Both the position numbers and the translations under genes were made by a program. This document shows positions 7,957 through 15,747 of a DNA stretch of 19,809 nucleotides, piece by piece (the first letter of the stretch is position 1; every line of letters begins with the position of its first letter). Source of the stretch: JAUVXJ01 sp034430275 (GTDB taxonomy: Bacteria; Chloroflexota; Anaerolineae; UBA7937; B3-Chlor); contig DAOUEW010000117.1 of the NCBI GenBank assembly GCA_034430275.1, positions 1 to 19,809 of the forward strand, in the 5' to 3' direction. Below the pieces are notes generated by a model, which did no database searches, had not been told where the DNA came from, and saw only the letters and a list, made by a program, of their open reading frames with translations.

Positions 7957-8014
7957 TAGGGATCGAATCTCCGTATACGCGCGCAAGCGTCGCTTCAGAC
8001 CCTCCGCATCCAGA

Positions 8015-8881
8015 TTACCTCTGAGGTCCTCTGAGGTGCGCCCAACGCACCTGCAAGGCTTTGTAGGCGATCCCCAGTCTCACCAGGCACCTCGCAATGC
8101 GCCGGAAGGAGGTCCCGTAGTGCTTTTCGTAGAGGCGATACCGACTCCTGTGAAGCTCTACGTACATGTCTTCGCGGAACTGCCCGGTGCTCTGGCCCAC
8201 GTGATGTACGATCTTCGCTTCTGGGCAGCAAAGGATCGTCCAACCCGCCCGCTTGATGCGCATGCACCAATCGATCTCCTCACAGTACATGAAGAAACCT
8301 TCATCCAACAAGCCAACCTCGTCCAGGACCGAACTCCGGACCATGAGAGCGGCTCCGAGAGGATGGTCGATGGCAAAAGGTTCTCCCTTTGCGTACCAGG
8401 CACGAGGATAACGACCGTTGAGGCGAGAGTTGAGCAACCGGTGATTGAGCGGAAAGAAGTCCATGAAGATCATGGGCAGCGTGGGAAAGGTGAAGGCGGA
8501 GTGCTGGAAGCTGCCATCAGGAAACAGCAAACTCGGGCCCACGGCTCCGACCTCGGTCCGCTCCTCCATCAACCTCACCATCCCCGCCAACGCCCCGTCT
8601 GTGGCCATGGTGTCCGGATTGAGGAGGATCACATACCGGCCGGTGCTCTCTCGAATCCCCTGGTTGCTTCCAGCCGCAAAACCAACGTTCTCCGAGTTGG
8701 CGAGGACGTGCACTTCGGGGAAGCTGCCTCTGATCATGGCGACGCTGCCATCCGAAGAGGCATTGTCGACGACGATGACCTCGAATCTCAGCGTGGAGCC
8801 CAGAGTGGAAAACACCGATGCCAGGCAGCCCCGCACCAACTCCCGCGTGTTGTAGCTGACCGTGACGACGGATAGATCCAT
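8015..8881 (-). CDS. Family 2 glycosyltransferase, rhamnosyltransferase-like
   Basis: This 288-residue family 2 glycosyltransferase resembles the WbbL/rhamnosyltransferase group that builds O-antigen, capsule or other surface polysaccharides. The N terminus LSVVTVSYNTRELVRGCL begins a GT-A domain. D39 (VVDNASSDGS) is the nucleotide-binding Asp, the NPD motif (88-90) takes the place of DxD, and the EEIDW stretch in FFMYCEEIDWCMRIKRAGW supplies the presumed base region. Length and motif order are normal. Only 15 bp separate it from the lipoprotein gene upstream on the same strand, so the two are probably cotranscribed. No strong Shine-Dalgarno is seen before ATG 8881. The donor sugar cannot be told from sequence. 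Confidence 0.88.
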   Translation of the reverse strand: MDLSVVTVSYNTRELVRGCLASVFSTLGSTLRFEVIVVDNASSDGSVAMIRGSFPEVHVLANSENVGFAAGSNQGIRESTGRYVILLNPDTMATDGALAGMVRLMEERTEVGAVGPSLLFPDGSFQHSAFTFPTLPMIFMDFFPLNHRLLNSRLNGRYPRAWYAKGEPFAIDHPLGAALMVRSSVLDEVGLLDEGFFMYCEEIDWCMRIKRAGWTILCCPEAKIVHHVGQSTGQFREDMYVELHRSRYRLYEKHYGTSFRRIARCLVRLGIAYKALQVRWAHLRGPQR

Positions 8882-8896
8882 CCTGGCCCACCGGCC

Positions 8897-10162
8897 TCAG
8901 AAGCCGATACTGATCTTGGTGGGGTGCTGCCGATCGTTCACGATACGCACCTGCTCGTGGATTAGACCGGCCCAGTAGTAAGGGGCGATGGTAGGTGGCT
9001 CGTCGATGATCGTGATGTGCCCCACAACAGTCACGCGCTGTCCGGGGAGCAGATACAGTTGCCTCTGGCCATTTATGATCCTCTCCTCCAGGTCATCGTC
9101 TCCGCCCAACTGCCAGCGATACGAATAGGAACGCCCGCTGCTATTGCCCTCGGAATCGACTCCCACCCGGAATATGCCTGGCTCCTCGTAGAACCCCAGC
9201 GTGTTGAAGTTCTCGCTACTTGTGTAGGTGGTGCCTGAGGCGGGTCCCTTGGTGCGAATGGCGATGGCACCCACGTTTTCTACGGTCATCGTCACATGGA
9301 GGGTCCCGCCCAGGGGAAGGACCTCCGGATAGAACTCCACGGTCTTGATCTCTGCCAGGGGCAAGCCACCATCTTCGATGGTCAACGGGGCCTCCCTGAT
9401 CACCATGTTGCCGGCGGCATCCGCGGCTTCCACCACCACCGTGTAGTGGCCATCAGCCGGTGGGGATGCTCCCAGGTCAATCCCACCATCGTAGTCGTAT
9501 TCCCACAGGCCCGGCTCAAGCTCCACCTTGCTGGGACTTCCCTGCAGATCGAACTCATCCTCGTCCCATCTCGTCTTGGGCAGGCCCACAGGGTGGTGCC
9601 GGCCCTCCGCGTCCCGCAGATAGACCTCCACCTCGGCCTGTTCCAGCAGGCGATAGCTGATGGCAATACGGTCGTTGATGCCGTCCTGGTTGGGCGTGAA
9701 GACCTCGGGATAGACCGTGAAGTCCTCGATCAGTGGACCCAGGCTATCGGCCCCCGCAACGGTCAACTGGCCCTCGACCGTCTCTTTCTCACCCGAAGCC
9801 TCATGCACAGCTTCAACCACCCAGGTGTACTCACCGTCCGGCAACACCTGACCCTCGATGGCGCCCCCAAACAAGGCTTCATACTCGCCTGGCGAACGTC
9901 TGTTACCGTTGCGGAAGATGTGCCGCTGCCCCTCTTGATCGAAGAAGTAGACGTAGATCAGACACTGACCAGACACCTTGTAGCTTATTCTGGCCACATC
10001 GTCCACTCCATCGGCATTGGGAGAGATCGTCGAAGGTTGTATCTCAACATCGTAGACCAGAGGGCGCCCCTCGGCACAAGCGCTGATCAACACCAAGACT
10101 GACCCCAACGTTACCGCCAACAGCAGCCAAATAGAGAGCCTACTCAACGCCGGTACCTCCAT
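8897..10162 (-). CDS. Lipoprotein with two N-x-D-G-x-x-D Ig-like modules
   Basis: I do not recognise a named protein. The 421-residue product begins with a lipoprotein signal: a hydrophobic stretch (about 9-27) and lipobox ISAC with C29. Two related modules follow. The first opens PSTISPNADGVDD (43-55) and the second VFTPNQDGINDR (154-165). Each continues into a beta-rich segment (ISYKVSGQCLIYVYFFDQEG and ISYRLLEQAEVEVYLRDAEG) and ends in DGEYTWVVEA or DGHYTVVVEAADAAGN. This resembles FlgD-type or CHU_C-type Ig-like domains of surface proteins. The last third (about 290-421) looks like another beta domain, perhaps CARDB-like. ATG 10162 was chosen for the signal peptide, and lies 8 nt after the mutL stop with AGGAG overlapping mutL's end; the longer frame from 10243 runs inside mutL. 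It is probably an exported, envelope-anchored protein. Confidence 0.8.
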   Translation of the reverse strand: MEVPALSRLSIWLLLAVTLGSVLVLISACAEGRPLVYDVEIQPSTISPNADGVDDVARISYKVSGQCLIYVYFFDQEGQRHIFRNGNRRSPGEYEALFGGAIEGQVLPDGEYTWVVEAVHEASGEKETVEGQLTVAGADSLGPLIEDFTVYPEVFTPNQDGINDRIAISYRLLEQAEVEVYLRDAEGRHHPVGLPKTRWDEDEFDLQGSPSKVELEPGLWEYDYDGGIDLGASPPADGHYTVVVEAADAAGNMVIREAPLTIEDGGLPLAEIKTVEFYPEVLPLGGTLHVTMTVENVGAIAIRTKGPASGTTYTSSENFNTLGFYEEPGIFRVGVDSEGNSSGRSYSYRWQLGGDDDLEERIINGQRQLYLLPGQRVTVVGHITIIDEPPTIAPYYWAGLIHEQVRIVNDRQHPTKISIGF

Positions 10163-10170
10163 GTTGATCG

Positions 10171-11910
10171 CTATCTCCTGCCGAACCCTCGCTCCAACTG
10201 CCTGGCGCTCACGTGAAGCATCGTGGGCCGTCCGTGCGGACACGTGCGCGGAAGATTAGTCTGTTCGAGCTGTACCACCAGCTCCTGCATCTGTTCCACC
10301 GAAAGCCCTTGGCCGGCCTTGACCGCACCGTGACACGCTAGACCTATCTTGATCTCTTCTTCCCACGGCCGCGTGCCTTCGGCGGCATGAGCTTCATTCG
10401 TGATGTCCACGATAGAATTCGCCAGGTCCGTGGCCTTGAGGATGGCCGGAACAGCACGGACCAGGTATGTGCCCCCGCCGAAGCCCTCGATATCGAAGCC
10501 GAAGTCTCTAAGCTTGGCCAGCCTCTCGTCGTCCAGCACGGCCTGTCTCGGTCCCACCTCTACGGTGATGGGCTCCAGGAGCCTCTGCGAGGCCACTGAG
10601 GCCCTGGCGCTTTCCTCCGCGAAGCGGTCGTATAGCACGCGCTCATGCGCCGCGTGCTGGTCTATGAGGTACATACCAGTCGGTCCCTCGGCGATGATGT
10701 ACGTCTGGCCAAGCTGGCCCAGTACCCTGAGCATGGGCAGCTTGTCCATGGCAGCACCCTCGACGCTGGCCACGACCGGCTCGCCTGTGCGCTGCACCTC
10801 CAGCGCCAGTTCTCCAGGCCGTGCCCGTCCCCTCTCCCCGGCCTCAACAAGGCGACTCTGCCGCGTCTCCACCACGGCCTCCCAGCCGAAGCTTGCCGAA
10901 TCGCCAGGTACCGGCGCCATACGAGCCAGGGTCTGTCGGACCGACTTCTGTACGGCCGAGAATACTTCGCCGGTGTTGCGAAAGCGCACCTCGCTCTTGG
11001 CCGGATGTACATTCACGTCCACCTGATCGGAGGGTATCTGCAACCTTAGCACCACGATAGGATGCCGACCCTTCGGCAAGAGGCTGTGGTACGCCTCTCT
11101 GATGGCATAGCTGGTCAATCGATCTCGGACCCAGCGGCCGTTCACCAGCACTATCACGTTACGGGCATGTGAGCGATTCAACAATGGATCGCCCACGAAA
11201 CCGCTCACAGAGACGGTTGATCCGCCTGTCGTGCCGTTCGGGATGCTGAGCATCCGTTCGGCGACCTCGAGGCCGTACACGTCCACCAGCACGTCATACA
11301 GATTCCCCGTGCCTTTGGACTGGAACACAGTGCGCCCATCCGTGAGCAGGCTGAATCGCAAAGCTGGACAGGCCATGGCATAGCAGGTCACCATCTCGCT
11401 GATGTGCCGTGCCTCAGTTGCGTCGGAGCGCAAGAACTTCAGGCGGGCCGGCGTGTTGAAGAACAAGTTCTCCACCGTGACCACGCTGCCCCGTGCAGCT
11501 CCGTGTGGCTCGTGTTGCACGATCTGCCCACCCTCGAGTCGCATCAAAGTCCCCGTCTCTTCGCCTTTGGCGCGCGTCGCCACCGTGACCTGAGACACGG
11601 CAGCGATGCTCGGCAGGGCCTCCCCACGGAAGCCCAGCGTCGAGATCTCAGCGAGCTGCTCCGCCGACTGGAGCTTGCTGGTGGCATAGCGTTCGAAGGC
11701 CAGCGGCACCTCGTCCTGCGGGATGCCACACCCGTCATCGATGACCCTGATCAGCCTTCGTCCTCCCTGACGTACCTCCATCTTGATCTCCGAAGCACCA
11801 GCGTCGACAGAGTTCTCAACCAACTCCTTCACGACGGACGCCGGGCGCTCTACAACTTCACCCGCTGCGATTTTCGATGCGACCTCTTGAGGTAGAACCT
11901 GGATAGCCAT
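10171..11910 (-). CDS. mutL: DNA mismatch repair protein MutL with endonuclease motif
   Basis: MutL couples MutS mismatch recognition to strand removal. The 579-residue protein has an N-terminal GHKL ATPase domain: E29 and N33 in KELVENSVDAGA, then DDGCGI, the ATP-lid region YATSKL and TLGFRGEAL. The transducer domain follows (VNGRWVRD, DVNVHPAKSEVRF). The C-terminal dimerisation/endonuclease domain holds DQHAAHER (417-424), ACHGAVKAG and a final CPHGRPT. The nicking motif DQHAx2Ex4E is present except that the last Glu is D428. This is the type found in bacteria without MutH, so it likely nicks DNA itself. No MutS is in the window. A strong candidate promoter lies about 50 bp upstream. Downstream, the lipoprotein start is coupled to the mutL stop. 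Confidence 0.96.
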   Translation of the reverse strand: MAIQVLPQEVASKIAAGEVVERPASVVKELVENSVDAGASEIKMEVRQGGRRLIRVIDDGCGIPQDEVPLAFERYATSKLQSAEQLAEISTLGFRGEALPSIAAVSQVTVATRAKGEETGTLMRLEGGQIVQHEPHGAARGSVVTVENLFFNTPARLKFLRSDATEARHISEMVTCYAMACPALRFSLLTDGRTVFQSKGTGNLYDVLVDVYGLEVAERMLSIPNGTTGGSTVSVSGFVGDPLLNRSHARNVIVLVNGRWVRDRLTSYAIREAYHSLLPKGRHPIVVLRLQIPSDQVDVNVHPAKSEVRFRNTGEVFSAVQKSVRQTLARMAPVPGDSASFGWEAVVETRQSRLVEAGERGRARPGELALEVQRTGEPVVASVEGAAMDKLPMLRVLGQLGQTYIIAEGPTGMYLIDQHAAHERVLYDRFAEESARASVASQRLLEPITVEVGPRQAVLDDERLAKLRDFGFDIEGFGGGTYLVRAVPAILKATDLANSIVDITNEAHAAEGTRPWEEEIKIGLACHGAVKAGQGLSVEQMQELVVQLEQTNLPRTCPHGRPTMLHVSARQLERGFGRR

Positions 11911-11967
11911 AGGTCAGGCGGACCACCACAGTCGGATCCAAAGACGTGGCACCAAAGCACCTGAGCT

Positions 11968-11997
11968 ATTGTATCATAGCGGTTCGTGGTCTGCCAA
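11968..11997 (-). promoter_or_regulatory. Candidate sigma70-type promoter of mutL
   Basis: Read on the minus strand, the spacer contains TTGGCA (11992-11997), an 18-nt spacer and TACAAT (11968-11973). Each hexamer has five of six consensus bases. Transcription would begin near 11961, leaving a leader of about 50 nt before the mutL ATG. Confidence 0.6.
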
Positions 11998-12070
11998 CGG
12001 CACGGATGCACCGCTCTGGTTTTCCATCCCTCTCCAGCGGCTGCTATTGACCCCAGCACCCTTCCTGGTG

Positions 12071-12099
12071 TTGTTCTTTGCGGTCTCTTCGTGTAGAAT
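12071..12099 (+). promoter_or_regulatory. Candidate sigma70-type promoter of the beta-oxidation operon
   Basis: TTGTTC (12071-12076), a 17-nt spacer and TAGAAT (12094-12099) lie 51 bp before the thiolase start. The -10 matches five of six bases; the -35 matches only three. Transcription would start near 12106. This and the mutL promoter share the 240-bp divergent spacer (11911-12150), which holds no gene. Confidence 0.5.
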
Positions 12100-12150
12100 A
12101 ATGCCGGGAAGCGGCCTCGCACGTGATGTTGTTAGTCAGGAGATATTGGG

Positions 12151-13350
12151 ATGAACGAGAGTGTCATTGTGGGCGGGGTACGAACTCCGATAGGAAGCCA
12201 CGGTGGAGGGCTGAGAGACGTAGCGCCACAAGAACTGGCCAGGATCGTCATGGCCGAGGTGATGAATCGAACCAGCGCGGACCCCAACGTGTTCGATGAT
12301 GTCATCTTCGGGTGTTGCGGCCAGTTCTCGGACGCCCCGAACGTCGCCCGTGTGGCCGCACTGATGGCCGGCGTTCCAACCCACGTCCCGGGCTACACCG
12401 TCCAGCGCAACTGTGTATCCGGCATGGTCGCGATTACCAATGCTTGCCAAGGCATCAAGTCCGGTGATGGCGAGGCATACCTGGTAGGCGGTACGGAATC
12501 CATGAGTAGTGCTCCTTATACCGTCCGTGGAGCCCGCTGGGGACTCAAGCTCCGAAGCACAGAGTTCATCGATGTCCTGTGGGAGGGGTTGACCGACCCT
12601 GTCTGCGACATGATCATGGGCTACACTGCGGAGAACCTGGCCGCGCTCTACGGGATCACCCGCCAAGATCAAGACGAATTCGCGGTACAAAGCCACAGAA
12701 AAGCCTTCATGGCTACGCGCATGGGCAAGTTCAGAGATGAGATCGTGCCCGTCCCAGTGATCAAGCGTGTAGCGGGGCAAGAGGTTGCCAGAGAGGAAGT
12801 CACCCAAGACGAGAACATCAACGCTGGCCTGACAGTAGAGAAAGCCGCCCTCTACCCCACAGTCTTCAAGAAGGACGGCGTGGTCACCCCTGCCAATGCC
12901 TGCCCTATCTCCGACGGTGCGGCCGCGCTCGTCGTGATGAGCAAGCAGAAAGCCGATGAACTGGGTATGGAACCCATGGCCTACATCCGGAGCTATGCAT
13001 ACGTCGGCGTGCCGCCTGAGATCATGGGCATCGGACCGACCAAGGCCATACCCCTTGCTCTGGAAAGGGGCGGCCTCAAGCTTGCCGATATTGACCTCAT
13101 CGAGCTAAACGAGGCCTTCGCCGCCCAGGCCCTGGCCTGCGGGATAGAGCTGGAAAAGGACGGCTTCGATTGGGAGAAGGTCAATCCCAACGGTGGAGCC
13201 ATCGCCCTCGGCCACCCCGTCGGCTGCACCGGCGCACGGATCACCATCACACTTCTCTACGAGATGATCAAACAGGATGCCAGCCTGGGGTTGGCCTCAG
13301 CCTGTGTCGGTGGTGGACAGGGTGGCGCGTTGATCATCGAGAGGAAGTGA
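12151..13350 (+). CDS. Thiolase (acetyl-CoA acyltransferase)
   Basis: This 399-residue thiolase catalyses the last step of beta-oxidation, cleaving 3-ketoacyl-CoA with CoA, or the reverse condensation. Catalytic residues are all present: nucleophile C88 in QRNCVSGM, the NEAFAAQALA loop, H355 in GHPVGCTGAR, and C385 in ACVGGGQGG. Length is normal for the family. ATG 12151 has AGGAG at 12138-12142 with 8-nt spacing, and a candidate promoter lies just upstream. It is the first gene of an operon that also encodes the dehydrogenase, hydratase and acyl-CoA dehydrogenase of the spiral, which points to degradation of fatty acids or related acyl-CoAs. Chain-length preference cannot be told from sequence. 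Confidence 0.94.
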   Translation: MNESVIVGGVRTPIGSHGGGLRDVAPQELARIVMAEVMNRTSADPNVFDDVIFGCCGQFSDAPNVARVAALMAGVPTHVPGYTVQRNCVSGMVAITNACQGIKSGDGEAYLVGGTESMSSAPYTVRGARWGLKLRSTEFIDVLWEGLTDPVCDMIMGYTAENLAALYGITRQDQDEFAVQSHRKAFMATRMGKFRDEIVPVPVIKRVAGQEVAREEVTQDENINAGLTVEKAALYPTVFKKDGVVTPANACPISDGAAALVVMSKQKADELGMEPMAYIRSYAYVGVPPEIMGIGPTKAIPLALERGGLKLADIDLIELNEAFAAQALACGIELEKDGFDWEKVNPNGGAIALGHPVGCTGARITITLLYEMIKQDASLGLASACVGGGQGGALIIERK

Positions 13351-13365
13351 GGAGAAGGAATCGAG

Positions 13366-13614
13366 ATGTACGACAAAGCCCAGAGAAAGGAATTCATCAC
13401 TGCAGGAGAGGAGGTGTACGAGCAACTCAAGAAGGACCTGGAGCCTGCTCACGTGGACGAGATCGTGGCCATCCATCCCGAGAACAGGGATCACTTTCTG
13501 GGGAAGACCCTGAACGAGGCTGATGAGAAGGCCTTCACGAAGTACCCCGACCAATGGCTGTACTTCGTGCGCATCGGTTCGCCGGAAGCATCACTGCCCC
13601 TAAAGACCTGGTAG
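13366..13614 (+). CDS. Small conserved-looking protein in the beta-oxidation operon
   Basis: This 82-residue protein has no function I can assign. It starts at ATG 13366 with AAGGA 6 nt upstream, 15 bp after the thiolase stop, and ends 32 bp before the next gene, so it is a true operon member. The sequence is charged and looks cytoplasmic, with a predicted helix (QRKEFITAGEEVYEQLKKDL), then EIVAIHPENRDHFLGKT, a second helix, and a C-terminal KYPDQWLYFVRIGSPEA. The pattern helix - VAIxxExxDxFxGKT - AxxKYPDxxxYFVRIG resembles, from memory, short hypothetical proteins common in Cyanobacteria and Chloroflexota, some of which are found beside small aspartic proteases. No such protease is present here. 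The coding call is well supported; any function would be a guess. Confidence 0.8.
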   Translation: MYDKAQRKEFITAGEEVYEQLKKDLEPAHVDEIVAIHPENRDHFLGKTLNEADEKAFTKYPDQWLYFVRIGSPEASLPLKTW

Positions 13615-13646
13615 GCTTCGGCGACCCCGCAGGAGGGAGAAAAGGG

Positions 13647-14873
13647 ATGTACATCTTTAAGGCTGGAGTCGTGGGCGCAGGTTTCATGGGCGCCGAAATC
13701 GCACAGGTCATCTCCTACTCTGGCCTGCCGGTAGTTCTCAAAGACATCGACCAGGAGCTACTGGATGAGGGACTGGAGCGCATCCGCAGAATCTATCAAC
13801 GGCGTGTGGACAAAGGCAAGATGGACACATCCACCCTCACGGAGAAGATGGATCTGATCCAACCGACTCTTAGCTACGATGGCTTCGAAGACGCGGATAT
13901 CGTCGTCGAAGCTGTACCGGACAACATGGATCTCAAGAAGCAGGTCCTGAAGGAAGTGCGGGAGGTGTGCCCGGAGAGCACCATCCTCGCCTCGAATACC
14001 ACGGCGCTGAGCATCTCGGAGATGGGAGCGGCCACAGGGAAGCCGAACAAGGTGGTGGGCATGCACTTCTTCAGCCCGGCCCACATCATGAAGCTGGTGG
14101 AGGTCATCCCCGGACTGGACACAGACGAGGAGACGGTCAACGACGTGGTGATGTTCTCAGAGTCGCTGAGAAAGATACCAGTGGTGGTACAGGAGTGTCC
14201 TGGATTCCTCGTCAACCGCCTGCTCATGGCCTATCTGAACGAAGCCGCTCTTTGCCTGGAGCAAGGTGCGGGAACTGCGCAGGATATCGACGCTGCCATG
14301 GTAGGCTTCGGCTGGCCCATGGGCCCCTTCACCTTGATGGACATGGTTGGCGTCGACATCTGCTACACCACCGGCAAGTATTTGACAGAGGAGTATGGGG
14401 AGCGCCTCCAGGCTGCCAGTATCTTCGCCAAGCTCTACGAGGCCGGCCGTTGGGGCGAGAGGTCAGGCGCCGGATTCTACGGATACGGCGACCAGACCGA
14501 CGAACCGGTGCGAAAGATGGTGGAGGAGATTCAGGCGCAGCCCGGAGCTGTGACGGGGACCGAGTTCAGCACAGACAGGCTGATGATGCCCATGATCAAC
14601 GAGGCGGTCCTTTGTCTCCAGGAGCACGTGGCCTCCGCCAGCGACATCGACATGGCTGCCATCGCCGGCATCGGCATGAAGATGGGCGACGAGCGTATGG
14701 GTCCGCTGGCCATGGCCGACAGAATCGGCCTCGATGTAGTGCTGGAGAACCTGGAGCAGTTCAAGAAAGAACTGGGGCCCAGGTTTCACCCGGCGCGTCT
14801 CCTGCGGCTCCACGTGAGGGCCAATCACCTGGGTGAGAAGACAAACAGAGGGTTCCTGGAGCACGTAGGCTGA
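13647..14873 (+). CDS. 3-hydroxyacyl-CoA dehydrogenase
   Basis: This NAD-dependent enzyme oxidises 3-hydroxyacyl-CoA to 3-ketoacyl-CoA. The 408-residue protein has an N-terminal Rossmann domain with GAGFMG (10-15), the stretch ILASNTTALSISEMG, and the catalytic pair H140 and E152 (HFFSPAHIMKLVEV), spaced by 12 as in characterised enzymes. Two helical C-terminal 3HCDH domains follow: one with GFLVNRLLMAYLNEAALCLE and GWPMGPFTLMDMVG, and a second after RSGAGFYGYG. The arrangement matches the dehydrogenase half of FadB/FadJ without the hydratase, which here is the next gene. ATG 13647 follows AGGAGGGAGAAAAGGG; the frame also opens at ATG 13554, but that would overlap the small gene upstream and add residues outside the Rossmann fold. 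Confidence 0.93.
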   Translation: MYIFKAGVVGAGFMGAEIAQVISYSGLPVVLKDIDQELLDEGLERIRRIYQRRVDKGKMDTSTLTEKMDLIQPTLSYDGFEDADIVVEAVPDNMDLKKQVLKEVREVCPESTILASNTTALSISEMGAATGKPNKVVGMHFFSPAHIMKLVEVIPGLDTDEETVNDVVMFSESLRKIPVVVQECPGFLVNRLLMAYLNEAALCLEQGAGTAQDIDAAMVGFGWPMGPFTLMDMVGVDICYTTGKYLTEEYGERLQAASIFAKLYEAGRWGERSGAGFYGYGDQTDEPVRKMVEEIQAQPGAVTGTEFSTDRLMMPMINEAVLCLQEHVASASDIDMAAIAGIGMKMGDERMGPLAMADRIGLDVVLENLEQFKKELGPRFHPARLLRLHVRANHLGEKTNRGFLEHVG

Positions 14874-14949
14874 CAACACTGTGTGGGCCAGCGGCAACGT
14901 TTCGTTCGCAGTGACTTGCACACCAAGGTGTTACTCGAGGGGAGCAGAA

Positions 14950-15735
14950 ATGACTGAAAGGCAACACGTCAAAGTCGCGCGAGAGGACCGCGTAGCCATC
15001 CTCACCATTGACAACCCTCCGGTGAACATGATCTCGCGAGCGGTGGTGGATGATCTTCAGAGCGCTCTGGCAGAGGTATGGGCCGACGACGAGGTCAAGG
15101 CCATCGTCCTCACAGCAGGCGGCCAGATGGTTTTCGTGGCTGGCGCAGACATCAACGCCATTCTGGAATTGAAAACGCCCGCGGAGGCCAAAGCGATAGT
15201 CCAGCAGGTTCACGAGTTGTTCCTGAGTATCGAGAACTCGCATAAGCCCATCATCGCCGCCATCACCGGGCACTGTCTGGGCGCTGGAAATGAACTGGCC
15301 ATGGCCTGCCACATGCGCATAGCCAACAACCGAGCGATGTTTGGACAGCCGGAGATCGCCCTGGGCATCATACCCGGCTTCGGAGGCACTCAGCGGCTGG
15401 CTCGATTGGTAGGAAAGGGCAAGGCGCTGGAGTTGATACTCACGGGGGACAGGATCACAGGTGCCGAGGCCGCAAACATCGGCTTGGTCAACAAGGCCGT
15501 TCCCGGAACGGAGGTGATGAAGGCCGCCATCGGGCTGGCCAAGAAGATCGCGTCCTTCGGCGAACCATCGGTCGCCGCCGCCATCGAGGCGGTGAACCAA
15601 GGCATGGCTGTCGGACTGCCTGAGGGCCTGGAGATAGAGGCAGAGAAGTTCTCCAGCTTAGTGGAGACCGAGGACATGCGTGAGGGGCTGACCGCGTTCT
15701 TGGAGAAGAGGCAACCCAAGTTCCAGGACAAATAG
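14950..15735 (+). CDS. Enoyl-CoA hydratase (crotonase family)
   Basis: This 261-residue crotonase-fold enzyme hydrates 2-enoyl-CoA to 3-hydroxyacyl-CoA. Both catalytic glutamates are present and spaced by 20 as in the rat enzyme: E115 (GAGNELAMAC) and E135 (GQPEIALGIIPGFGGTQ). The oxyanion-hole segments are seen at FVAGADI and GHCLGAGNE. ATG 14950 follows GAGGGGAGCAG. The frame opens further upstream at GTG 14881, but those extra residues do not resemble a crotonase N terminus. The gene is separated from the dehydrogenase by 76 bp and from the acyl-CoA dehydrogenase by 12 bp. The spacer before it contains an ACACC-AA-GGTGT inverted repeat (14920-14931) of unknown meaning. Confidence 0.93.
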   Translation: MTERQHVKVAREDRVAILTIDNPPVNMISRAVVDDLQSALAEVWADDEVKAIVLTAGGQMVFVAGADINAILELKTPAEAKAIVQQVHELFLSIENSHKPIIAAITGHCLGAGNELAMACHMRIANNRAMFGQPEIALGIIPGFGGTQRLARLVGKGKALELILTGDRITGAEAANIGLVNKAVPGTEVMKAAIGLAKKIASFGEPSVAAAIEAVNQGMAVGLPEGLEIEAEKFSSLVETEDMREGLTAFLEKRQPKFQDK

Positions 15736-15747
15736 GAGGGGACGTCC

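Noticed and set aside
8036..8875. Long open frame (279 codons) on the plus strand over the second glycosyltransferase
   Set aside because: It lies wholly antisense to a clear family 2 glycosyltransferase, has no recognisable motif, and such frames are common in GC-rich coding DNA.
13554..13646. Upstream extension of 3-hydroxyacyl-CoA dehydrogenase to ATG 13554
   Set aside because: It would overlap the small gene and add 31 residues before the Rossmann fold; ATG 13647 has a purine-rich binding site and fits the family start.
14920..14931. Inverted repeat ACACC-AA-GGTGT as an operator before the hydratase
   Set aside because: It is short, its loop is too small for a stable hairpin, and no promoter could be placed around it.
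14881..14949. GTG start of enoyl-CoA hydratase at 14881
   Set aside because: The added residues do not look like a crotonase N terminus, while ATG 14950 follows a good Shine-Dalgarno.
14761..15600. 279-codon open frame on the minus strand across the dehydrogenase and hydratase genes
   Set aside because: It is antisense to two genes with intact catalytic motifs, and its translation resembles no family.
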